DNA of 64,000 nucleotides from the NCBI RefSeq assembly GCF_023898315.1, contig NC_064619.1, positions 501,056,594 to 501,120,593 on the forward strand. Reading direction: 5' to 3'. Numbering within the stretch: the first letter of the stretch is position 1; each line of letters begins with the position of its first letter. The position numbers were made by a program, and so were the translations under genes. The notes below the pieces were generated by a model. The model did no database searches. It was not told the DNA's origin and saw nothing but the letters and a program-made list of their open reading frames with translations. Below, in pieces: positions 1-10,059 of this stretch. This DNA comes from Schistocerca nitens (Eukaryota > Arthropoda > Insecta > Orthoptera > Acrididae).

Positions 1-660
1 CTGCAGCTGAGGTTGTCAGTTAGTCATCATTTATTCCAGGAAAAAGCTGCACGGTCATCAACAGTAACTGTTCTTTCGAGAACAAGTTACTGTCTTCGTA
101 TATAAAGATAATTTACCTTCATAACATAAAAGAAATCTTGCTGTGCTTAGTTCTGGTCTGGCAAACCTTATAGTAAAAACGTCTTTTTCTCTGATAATAG
201 TCTCATGTTCTTGTGCTAGTCGTGGTACTTACTGGTGTTTTACTGTTAACAAAAATCCACTGCAAAATTTTCATGTTGAACAATCATTGCGAACTGTAAC
301 ATCAGTATTCATAACAAAGTAATTTTCATTAACCTTTTCAATAACTATAAAGTAGGGAAGATATGTTGAACTTTATAGTGAGTTACAGTAACGAAAAAAT
401 GTTCCTTTAATAGAAAGCCAGATGCAGAAGAATAAGAACATAATATTTTTTTTGTTGAAAATTAATGATCCCAAGAAAGTCACGGCACAGCATCACTAAA
501 AGGTATTTCGGGGCTCTTTTCGTAGTAACATATTTCATTTAATATATGAGTTGTTACGCGAGTAATAGTAAAACAAAGTAAATAATATAAGAACCAGCGA
601 AAACACGCCAGACGATGGCCCGAAACACCAAGTCTAAAAAAGGGGAACACCATTAGCTGC
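1..660. other. No recognisable feature
   Basis: AT-rich sequence with stop codons in all frames. I see no repeat head, transposase motif or simple repeat here. Confidence 0.5.
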
Positions 661-779
661 CTCAGATCATGTTCAAATTTCGCGGAACAGTTTTTGGAAA
701 ATCTCTAGTGGTTCTTCTCTGTCTGCCAGCTCACGTCGACGAGTTCTGTCATACATTTCAAGACTTAGAGAGACAGACA

Positions 780-1120
780 GGCACACAGGCAGACAGACAA
801 GTAATACATCTGTCTGAGACCTGGCTCAAACCTAGTGTTCCTAAAGTTCAGTACATCTAGACTGCTATGTAAAACACAACATACTTAACCGACGAGAGGC
901 TGGAGTGGCGCTTGTAAGCTCTGTGATTTATCACCTACTGTACTACAGACATCCAACATTAATGAAGATAAACAAGTGGAATATATGTTCATTGAAGTCA
1001 AACCCCTTGGAAGAACAAACGTAGCCAGATTGGGTTCCTCATCGTTAAACTGGCCCAGTACTTCGCATAATGGTATAGAGTGCCACTGGGCCACAGCTCG
1101 ATCACCTCTGCTTCGCGTAG
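780..1120 (+). pseudogene. Decayed LINE endonuclease fragment
   Basis: A short frame reads LSETWLKP, the motif found near the start of the endonuclease domain of Jockey/CR1-type non-LTR retrotransposons; LINE A in this window has the equivalent ESWLKPE. In the following 250 bases two other frames read RREAGVALVS and VEYMFIEVK, which fit the next two endonuclease strands (Gly-rich GGGVA block and WVEV block). The three pieces lie in order but in different frames, so the copy is frameshifted and dead. I cannot place either boundary, and no reverse transcriptase follows. The alternative is coincidental similarity, since each block is short. Confidence 0.4.
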
Positions 1121-1908
1121 CCGATAATTTGAACAGAATCTAATGTGTTTCTGAGATGCCCTATCTTCGACGTCTCTGCACCGTACCACAACAAGATATA
1201 GGGAGACCTCTTGTTGCTCGTGCTGTTCTGACGTAATTACTGTTGCTCCGCTCACCATATTCTCCAGAACTCTCACTCACTCAAAACATCTGGTTATGGA
1301 CTGCCGAGACGTTGACACCTCACCGGCCAGTACGACTGATGAAGTTGAAGCAATGAGTTGAAGCAATATCTAATTTATTATTCCGACACTGCTCCATTGT
1401 TATGAGAAGATCATAGCGTAAATAAAGATATATAGGAACGAAACTACTCTAAGCACTACTGATACCAAATATTGTTGGTTCTGTCTCACCAGATTTCTAT
1501 GGACACCAACGTCGTTATTGAAAAACTCTCCCTTTCCACCATCTCATGAAATTATGGAATGGCTTGGAGCATCTAAATGTATTTATACCCTGTCATTAAC
1601 TGTGATGGATTAGCGCTTTAAACTTTGACTATCCCGCTTGGCTGGTAGAGTAAGTTATTTATCTATTTCAAGGGCATTTCAGTGAAACTCGAATAAGTCC
1701 ATGTCCTGCTTATCCTATCAGCATATCTAAAAAATGCTTTTTGGTTCAGTAAATGGAGCTCCCACGTTCTTGACTCATCCATTCACTGAAAATTATCTGG
1801 ACATCCCTCATTCGTTATGTAACGTGACTGGTCTACAATTTATTTGTTCGTAGGTGTACTGTAATAATCCAGATCCTAAGCATTCCGTAACTCTTGTTGA
1901 TTCGTAAG
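1121..1908. other. No recognisable feature
   Basis: No sustained frame, repeat head or terminal repeat recognised. It could be further decayed LINE sequence continuing from the preceding endonuclease fragment, but I cannot show that. Confidence 0.4.
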
Positions 1909-2992
1909 AGTCAAAGAAACTGGTAGACCTGCCTAATATCGTGTAGGGTCCCCGCGAACACGCAGACGTGCCGCTACACGACGTGGCTTGGACTCGACTA
2001 ATGACTGAAGTAGTGCTGGAGGCAATTGACACCATGAATCCTGCAGGGCTGTCCATAAATCTGTAAGAGTAGGAGGGGGTGGAAATCTCTTCTGAACAAC
2101 ACGGTGCAATAATGTTCATGTCTGGGAAGCTTGGTGGCCAGTGGAAGAATTTAAACTCGGAGGAGTCTTCCTGGAGCCACTCTGTAGCAATTCTGGACGT
2201 GCGGGGTGTCGCATTGACCTGCTAGAATTTCCCAAACCCGTCGCAATGCACAATGAACGCAGTAGATCAGACAGGATGCTTAGGTGCGTACCAGTTGTAT
2301 CTAGACGTATCAGGGGTTCAGTATCACCCCAACTGAATACGTCCCACACTATTACAGAGCCTCCATCATTATTGGATTCATGAGGTCCAGCCGCTCAGTA
2401 CAATTTGAAACGAGACTCGTCCGACCAGGCAACGTATTTCGAGCCATCAACTGTCCAATGTCGGTGTTGATGGGCCCAGGTGAGGCGTAAAGCTTTGTGT
2501 CGTGCAGTCATCAAGGGTACACAAGTGGGCCTTCGGCTCCGAAAGCCCATATTGATGATGTTTCGTTGAATGGTTCGCACACTGACACTTGTTGATGGCC
2601 CGGCATTGAAATGTGCAGCAATTTGCGAAAGGGCTTCACTTTTTTCACGTTGAATGATTGTCCTCAATCGTCGTTGACCCCATTCTTGCAGGACATTTTT
2701 CCGGCCGTGGCGGTGTCGGAGGTTTGATGTTTTATCGAAAACTGCTCACTTCATCGCTACCTCTGAGATCCTGAGTCCCATCGCTCGTGCGCCGACTATA
2801 ACGCCATGTTCAAACTGAAATTTTGATAACCTGCCGTTGTAGCAGTAGTAATCGATCTAACAACTGCACCAGACACTTGTTGTCTTATTTAATCGTTGGC
2901 GACCGCAGCATCGTATTCTGCCTGTTTACATACAGTATCTCTGTACCTGAATACTCATGCCTATACCACTTTCTTTGGCGTTTCAGTATAGT
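1909..2992 (-). mobile_element. Tc1-like DNA transposon, decayed transposase
   Basis: The minus strand carries a Tc1/mariner transposase in several frames. The N-terminal helix-turn-helix reads FEHGVIVGARAMG near 2820-2780. A 90-codon stretch at 2395-2667 has the second helix-turn-helix and ends WSDESRFKLY, the first catalytic Asp block. The region 2116-2349 gives VIVWDVFSWGD and LIRLD. Around 2210-2100 a shifted frame gives TSRIATEWLQEDSSEFK then FHWPPSFPDMNII; the usual PIE glutamate is replaced at the frameshift. The C-terminus DLWTALQDSWCQLPP follows in a further frame near 2060-1930. Both ends carry short terminal inverted repeats: caaagaaactggta near 1912 and its partner caaagaaagtggta, inverted, near 2962-2978. 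Cut-and-paste element, now inactive through frameshifts and internal deletion. Confidence 0.8.
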
Positions 2993-3149
2993 AGTGGGCT
3001 ATGAATTACAACGACGCTACTTACAATGGTTAGACCAAAATATGGAAACACGGCGAGAAATGCATGCCTAAACGTAAATGGAGATGCTAGCAAATCCTGC
3101 AGATTCCACTTTTGTATTTGACCATGCACAGCAGTAGTTGTGAGTGCAT

Positions 3150-3960
3150 TACGTCGGTATTAAGTGAAATCGAACGTGAGGACATAGTTGGTGGTCGTAT
3201 GGTGGGTGCTTCCATAACAAGGCAAAAGTCACTATAGAAGGGAACGTCGCACTCGCGAACCCTGTGATCATCAAAGCAAAACGATGGGAGCTCCATTAAA
3301 CAGAGAACTGCAGTGCGACCTGGAATTCTAAAACCACTGATCAGTGTTCCAAGTGTCCGTAACAAGAAAACAATGTTTCAAATCTATGAAACATGGACTA
3401 TGGAGCAATGCAAGAATGTAATTTTGTCGGAAGACTCTTATTCCAAACAGTTTACAACTTCTGGCCGAGTTTACGTCCCAAGAGCGAAACATGGTGGAGC
3501 TTCGGCTATGATTTGGGCAACCACGTAGTGGTATTTCATGAGTGCTATGTGTACTTGAGAAGTTCGCATTACTGCAAGGTTTTCTTGACAATTTTGGCTG
3601 ATTAGGTCAATCCTATGGTGCAATGTTTGTTCCCCAGGGGGATACTATGCTCCTAGACGACAGGGTCCCTTTTCAGACAGGTTGCGTCATGCAGCACTGG
3701 TTTTGTCAGCACGAGGATGGATTTCTTCACCTTACCTCATTACCATTCATTAAGATCTCAATATTATTGAGCCTTTGTGGTCTTCTTCGGAGAGACGGGT
3801 GCATCAGCGCTATCCCCCTCCATCATCGTTACCTTAACTGACCAGTATTTTGCAGGAAGAATAGTGTAATATTCCCTTGAAAATCCTTCAGGACCTGTAT
3901 TTATCCATTCCTAGACGAATGGAAACTTTTTTAATTGGCAACGGTTTGCCTACACCGTGA
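3150..3960 (+). mobile_element. Second Tc1-like element, different subfamily, decayed
   Basis: Plus-strand pieces follow the order of a Tc1-like transposase. EIEREDIVGGRMVGASITR (about 3168-3225) resembles the first helix-turn-helix. VILSEDSYSKQF then TSGRVYVPRAKHGGASAMIW (3417-3510) covers the first catalytic block (SED in place of SDE) and the GGxSxMxW motif. PFQTGCVMQHWFCQHED (3670-3715) matches the block after the second Asp, and a shifted frame gives ILLSLCGLLRRD and later ILQDLYLSIPRRME near 3880-3925, the C-terminal helix. Several stops and frameshifts; I could not locate terminal repeats. It lies head to head with the 1.9-3.0 kb element but is a separate lineage. Confidence 0.65.
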
Positions 3961-4635
3961 TAGGTGTGGTAATGTGTTTTGCCTTTGGTGTTCCCGTATT
4001 TTCGTCCTTCGTCTCTAAATTTCTGTGTGTAACCTTTCGTATCCTAACACTGGAGATACCTTAAGAGGCTTGCTTGGGTGGATTAAGTTTGAAACTGCTC
4101 TCTGAGTCATTACAGCTGCTAAACACAGCCATCATATCTGAGGGGGTTGTTGCTTATAAGCGGTCTAGCTGCGACTATTCCTCGCTGTTTAATGTCAAGA
4201 ATGGCCTAAATTCGCGGTAACGAGAGAAATATCTAATTATCAGTTAAGGGGCTTTGCCCGTAAACAGAAATTCACTGTGACACGATACGGCGGGACACTA
4301 AACTTCGCAACAGTCTCGCATCATTACTTGATTTCGTGCTTGATTTTCTGCTCATACTCCGTAACTACTTATAACTACTTACAACTAATGATAGCTACCG
4401 CTGTGAACAAGCAAAGAACTCGATTGCAGTCTTTCGTGAGAACTGTTTTTGACGTACTAATGCGAAACACTGTCCAACTGAATACCAGAACAAGTAAAAT
4501 CTATCGGTAATTCGTATATTTAGAAACTATTTTTAATTGCTTTTTATTGAAAGAGTAACTTCGCATTTAGCGAAAATATGCAGAAATATGGCTCTGCTGT
4601 AACGTATGTGGACAGCGAAAATTTTCTCGCTAGCG
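3961..4635. other. No recognisable feature
   Basis: Short unremarkable frames only. No motif or repeat recognised. Confidence 0.45.
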
Positions 4636-4860
4636 GGGAGTTGTGATGATGATGATGATGATGATATGGCGAAGACTGGTTTATGGGGCGCTCTACAGTG
4701 CGGTCCAATTTTTTACACAGTCCAATTTTTTACGCAGTCCAATCGAGCCACTGCCACGAATGATGATGAGGAAGATGAAATGATTAGGACAACACAAAAC
4801 CGGCCGGGAACTGAAGGCGGTACCTCGCGATCCAGAGACAGCAATGCCAGCCACGAGCAT
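4636..4860 (-). repeat. Dispersed repeat with (GATGAT)n end and tRNA-like distal end
   Basis: A run of gatgat units at 4644-4663 is followed by unique-looking sequence containing a doubled caattttttac block, a second gatgat cluster at 4759-4777, a gacaacacaaa stretch and then ccggccgggaactgaa. The last part resembles the reverse complement of a tRNA T-arm, like the head of the SINE at 26771-26981. I recall similar units being common in orthopteran genomes, but this is not checked. Target-site duplications were not found. Confidence 0.4.
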
Positions 4861-5709
4861 AGAGGTAAACTGAAAATTCCAGAACGTTTAACCTTATGTT
4901 AACCGTAATTCTCTGTCATGTAAATGACTTTCAATTACTACCCTCTAAGTGAAACTTATTCATTCTTCACATGAAATAAGTATATAGAGTATAATCAATC
5001 CATGCAGACGTATGTAGCCAGAAGAGATTACAACCGATGTCCTCTGAATAAACGACTGATTTTCTGCAGATGTTCTCTTCCATTCTGTCAAAAATACACA
5101 GCGTATTAAATTCTAGGCATCAACGGGTACAACGCTAATTATAAACGTAGTACAACGTCAGATTCGTCAAAACTTGGGATATGTATTGATAAGAATTTAA
5201 TTAGCAAAGAAGACGTTATGAATAGTTTCAGTCCGCACAGTTCGATGGCTATATCTTATCTTTTCACTGCAGGTTTCTGAAGCAAAGAAATTCTCGAATG
5301 GCACTTATTTGTATTATATAGTAGGACACTAATATTGTGAAATGTCTAACAACGTTTTTCAGCTGTATCGCGAAATGTAGCTCTCTCCCTCTCTCTCTCT
5401 CTCTGTGATAAGTACGTTGGAAGAGACATCCTGTCTCTACGAGGCATCCTGTACATCTGCTCAAGTCACAATGATCCTTTACCTTCGGTTTATAACGACA
5501 ACTACAGCCGCAGGCACATTTTACCAGAGGGTGGTGTTGTGCAGCTATATCTTTTTTTGGGTCAACATTTATCTGTCGTCAATGAAGTACATTAAACCTG
5601 CTCAGCGTAGTGCAATTACCAAAGAGTCGCTTGAACATCCATTTCACTACCATGCAAACTGAATTCTATGTTGCATAGCTTGTCAAGAACAAGTTAAATA
5701 AATCGACCC
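4861..5709. other. No gene seen; short (CT)n tract
   Basis: No coding signal. A CT-rich microsatellite occupies about 5385-5404. Confidence 0.45.
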
Positions 5710-5720
5710 TGAACTATTAA

Positions 5721-5922
5721 GCCGGCCGGAGTGGCCGAGCGGTTCTAGGCGCTACAGTCTGGAACCGGGCGACCGCTACGGTCGCATGTTCGATTCCTGC
5801 CTCTGGAATGGATGTGTGTGATGTCCTTAGGTTAGTTAGGTTTAATTAGTTCTAAGTTCTAGGCGACTCATGACCTCAGAAGTTAAGTCGCATAGTGCTC
5901 AGAGCCATTTGAACGATTTTTT
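5721..5922 (+). mobile_element. tRNA-derived SINE (family 1)
   Basis: The 5' head folds like a class II (Leu/Ser-like) tRNA: A-box ggccgagcggttctaggcg, a variable-arm hairpin gaccgctacggtcgc, and B-box gttcgattcc. The body carries the family-1 signature ccttaggttagttaggttt, then gtgctcagagccatttgaac and a T-rich end. An 11-bp TSD with one mismatch flanks it: tgaactattaa at 5710-5720 and tgaacttttaa at 5923-5933. Mobilised by a partner LINE; it encodes no protein. This is not a functional tRNA gene. Confidence 0.9.
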
Positions 5923-5933
5923 TGAACTTTTAA

Positions 5934-6583
5934 ATACTTCATTAACGTAACAGCAGTTTCAGAAGAAAAAACTAAATAAAAATCAAAGTTATAAAGTTAC
6001 GCGTGATGATTATGTCTAAGGAGACTCACGATTCAAGCTGACAGATAGTCGTCCCTGCTGTTCGCCGACGCGGCTGTGGCGACAATGCAAAGCCGCACGA
6101 CTACAGTTTTGAGAGGCAAACTATAGCTGGGGGGGGGGGGGGGGAGGGGGGGGGACGGCTCACGATCTGCGCTTTACCAGGCCTGTTGTACACCAATAAC
6201 CGCTTCCTCATAAATTATTAATACCATTTGTTTTCATCTCTTTGTAGGACCTGGATATTTATCGTACGATCATTCGTGCTTTAAAACCCTCCTTCGAAAT
6301 GTTTCCTTAAGAGTGTAAGTACCCGTTTTTGGATTAACTTGACCAACGACTGAACTGTATTACATGATCACATAGTGGAAACTCCATATAATTTCTAGGT
6401 CCACTTTCCTCCAATTTTCTATCATTTCCTTCAATTCTAAATAACAGTTTTGGGACAAAGGAATTCAAACTATTACCGTACGTTTTTGGCACCATCATCA
6501 GTGCTGCTGTCTCGAGATTTCCGTGTAAGAGAACCGTCAGTGATATGGTCTATGCACAGATGTTGGTTGCTCGTGGACGTGCG
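5934..6583. other. No gene; poly-G tract at 6129-6153
   Basis: No coding signal. A 25-base run of G interrupted by a single A lies at 6129-6153. Confidence 0.5.
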
Positions 6584-6599
6584 TTTACCCGCGTACAGC

Positions 6600-6797
6600 C
6601 GGCCGCGGTGGTCTAGCGGTTCTAGGCGCGCAGTCCGGAACCGCGCGACTGCTACGGTGGCAGGTTCGAATCCTGCCTCGGGCATGGATGTGTGTGATGT
6701 CCTTAGGTTAGTTAGGTTTAAGTAGTTCTAAGTTCTAGGGGACTAATGACCACAGATGTTAAGTCCCATAGTGCTCAGAGCCATTTGAACCATTTTT
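6600..6797 (+). mobile_element. tRNA-derived SINE (family 1)
   Basis: Full-length family-1 copy with tRNA-like head (B-box ggttcgaatcc), the ccttaggttagttagg body and a T-run end. A perfect 16-base flanking duplication, tttacccgcgtacagc, occurs at 6584-6599 and 6798-6813. The intact duplication suggests a fairly recent insertion. Confidence 0.93.
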
Positions 6798-6813
6798 TTT
6801 ACCCGCGTACAGC

Positions 6814-8755
6814 ATCGACCCACAGCGACGTTACGACGTGTTCTACGATATCAGCTTTCCACCGTAACACTGACGTGCTCTGTTTGGGCACTGAGGCAAA
6901 AATAAGCAAGGCCTCTCCTAGGCAGACCACTGATACGTATACTTGTACAGGACAGACCACGAGTAGCTCTTCAGTTACACGTGGCACATAACGGGAATAC
7001 GTACCATCGTTAAATTACTTAAGCTTCGACTTTGTTAGAACAGCAAAAAGGACAGATCAGTGGCAAATAAGTGCGATCCCTACTCTAATGATTCAGTATT
7101 TTTAGAACTTCCATCTCATGCACTGGGTTGGTGCGCTGTAAAACATTTCCGGAGATTCTGTGGCTGTAGTTGAAACAATCCATTACTGTCCCTCAGCTCA
7201 TATTACCATGTGTTTACTACAAAATCCTTTCTTTTAATGGTTGTGAACGAAAAATGTTCGATATCTTGTCTATGGAAAATGTAAGTTGGAGAACTCAAAT
7301 GTTCTGTGATATTACAAATAGTTCAGTATCTGTTCTGATTGTTAAATTGACTACACATGAACGAAATCAGAATTGTGATCGTCGCCGTGATCACATGTGA
7401 CGCCACCAAGGACTCCGCGACCTTCAGTTCGTGCGAAACAAGAGCTGTCGTAGCTAGGAAGTGCTATCAAACATAATTCCTCAAAGCGTCCACAGATATT
7501 TGCATGAACCTGTTGTGCATCCTATGAGAACTCTTTAACTCTGCTTCGTCACAATATGTCTATAAGATAGTTACCGAAATCAAGTTAGGTACAGTCAAAC
7601 TGACAAAGGTCGGGAGAGGGGCGTGCAGACTACATGCCCCTGTACACCTGCGACCACTGACGTCTGAGGCCGAGATTGACACGGCGGTCGTTCGGTATCG
7701 TTGGGCCTTCAAGCTTTGGTCGGACTGAGTTAGTTTGTCAGTATTACGTAGTACGGTAGTTCCTGAGACGACCACAGAGGATTTCTTACCTTCTAAACTC
7801 TGAACTTAATAGAGTTACAGAACGAATTAGTTCAGATGAATAATTTTCTGTGTATAAACCTACATTCATATACCTTGTAACTTGGACGCATTTGTTATGA
7901 AAGCTCCGATTCACAAAACTACATGGAGATGATTCTAATTCGTTTTAACTGTGTGAGATGAATGAAGTACGTAGCTCGTATCTTCTCTGCCCCTAACGAT
8001 TGATAATTGCGATCTGAATACGCAGGACTACCAAAGAAATCTACTTTTCCACTTTCACTGTAACTCTAGAATATCCACCATGATCAGCATATTAGTAATT
8101 ACAAGCGATTCTCACATAACGATGCAAAAAAATGAAAGATTTTCATTATGTTATTAGTCTAGATTCATTTTTTCTGTTCCGTTTATTATATACTCTCCTT
8201 CGCCCTTCTCTTGCTGTAAAATGATAGTAACTCGGGTTCACATCAACTGGGGGTATCTTCAAATAGATGTTCCCACTTCTGGACTACTCCAGTTCTTTCT
8301 GCTTATCGACGAGTATTGGAGTGTACTGGTTTGTTGTATAAGTATGTTTCTGAGCCACTGAAAAAACATTTATCTAAGACTAAAAACCTCAAGCCTTGAG
8401 ACATCGCAAAGATGTGAAAGCATTAATCCCGTCCCAACTGGAGACCGTATTTTGTATATTTACTCATCACTCCTTCGTAACAATAAACGTCGAATACCCT
8501 GCTAAATTATACAGAAAGACGAGCTACAAAAGTGACTGGAAAAAAGCGCAACCCTATCCCGTTTACAAGGCGGCGATAAGAATGGATTTACAGAAATGCA
8601 AAACCGTATCTCTATTGTCATTCTGCGTAATTTTGAAACGTATTCTAAGACCCAATGTATAACGTGATTGGCTCGTTTACCAACCTAACTGCGAAAGGTT
8701 TTCTGTGACTGAAATTCCTTGTGAGGCGAATGTTGTGGCATAAATGTTTGTTTGT
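6814..8755. other. No recognisable feature
   Basis: Nearly 2 kb without a sustained frame, repeat head or terminal repeat that I can identify. Confidence 0.45.
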
Positions 8756-9808
8756 TTTGTTTTTAGGGCGTAAAAACAACTACGGTCATACGTGCCCACG
8801 TCAGAACTATACAACACGAAGATAAAAAAGAGCTAAAAACGACACACGCTAATCCTAATCGACGTAAGAGGAGACAGCTGAAAGCGGGACGTGGAGAAAG
8901 GTCTATAAAATATGCCATAGAGAAACGGAGGTCATGAACTAAAAATTAAATGGACCACGCCATATTTCTATGACGGAGAAAAACTAAAAGGCGGTCTACA
9001 GCCCATGCGTCGTTCGCTAAAACGACCGATAACTCAGGGGGCAAACACAAACGAGAACGTAAGTGGTTAAAGAAGGGGCATTCCGTCAGGAAATAGTGGA
9101 CCGTCAAAGGTGGAGCGGATTGAGTACAAAATGGTGGGGGAGCACTACTTAACAAATGGCGATGGCTAAAAAGACAGTGATCGATATGCAAAGTAGCTAA
9201 AATGATGTCCTTACGGCGGGAGGACCCAGAGGAGGTCATCCAAGACACTGGGAGAGGTTTAATAACCCGGAGCTTGTTCCCACGAAGGAAGGATCAGCGG
9301 TGATGCCAAAATGACACCACCTGCTGACACACGGCAACACAGAGATCATCGGAGGGAATATAAGAACTAGCGGGCTGAAGTACGAGGACAGCGGCTTTGG
9401 CAGCAGCGTCAGCGGCCTCGTTTCGAGTCAGATCGACGTGATCAGGAGCCCACATAAATATCACTGTGGCTCCATCACGAGTGAGCAAGTGACAGCTTTC
9501 CTGGACACGTAGCACTAAGGGATGGACGGTATACAGCACACAGAGGTTTTGAAGGGCACTGAGAGAATCGGAGCAGATGACGCAGTTTAAAAGCCTGTGT
9601 CCCCGGATGTATTACGTGGCATGATACAGGGCGAAGAGACCTGCTATAAATACTGAGCAGTGTTCCGGAACCCGATACAGAGGAACTTCGGTGCCAATGA
9701 TGAAAGTACAACCGACACCACGGTCAGCCCGAGAGCCACCAGTGTACACTAAACTACGATCGCGAAGTTGCGTGCGAAGGTCGTGAAGCAGAGGGCGATA
9801 GAGTAAGG
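8756..9808 (-). mobile_element. LINE C: 3' fragment with RNase H domain (I-like clade)
   Basis: Minus-strand frames give an RNase H domain followed by a C-terminal tail, the layout of I-clade non-LTR retrotransposons. YTGGSRADRGVGCTFIIG (about 9750-9697) is the first RNase H block, FIAGLFALYHA the second, and HVDLTRNEAADAAAKAAV (9438-9380) the third. A cysteine/histidine-containing tail with PLTVHYFLTECPFFNHLR follows near 9110-9055. The expected catalytic Asp of YTDGS is Gly and the Glu of AELFAL is Gly, so the nuclease is dead even where the frame is open; frameshifts separate the blocks. The 3' end is probably the A-rich stretch near 8756. The reverse transcriptase part is absent: LINE B begins directly upstream. 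Confidence 0.75.
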
Positions 9809-10059
9809 CCGGAGTAGTGTTCTTAGGAAGCTGTTTCACAGAGGAAGACTGCACTGTAGTTCCTTCTCTAGATTGTCGCACAGATGACAAAATGGTAGAT
9901 ATCGAAATAGACGACAGAGGGATAGAGAAACAATTAAAATCGCTCAAGAGAGGAAAGGCCGCTGGACCTGATGGGATACCAGTTCGATTTTACACAGAGT
10001 ACGCGAAGGAACTTGCCCCCCTTCTTGCAGCGGTGTACCGTAGGTCTCTAAAAGAGCGT

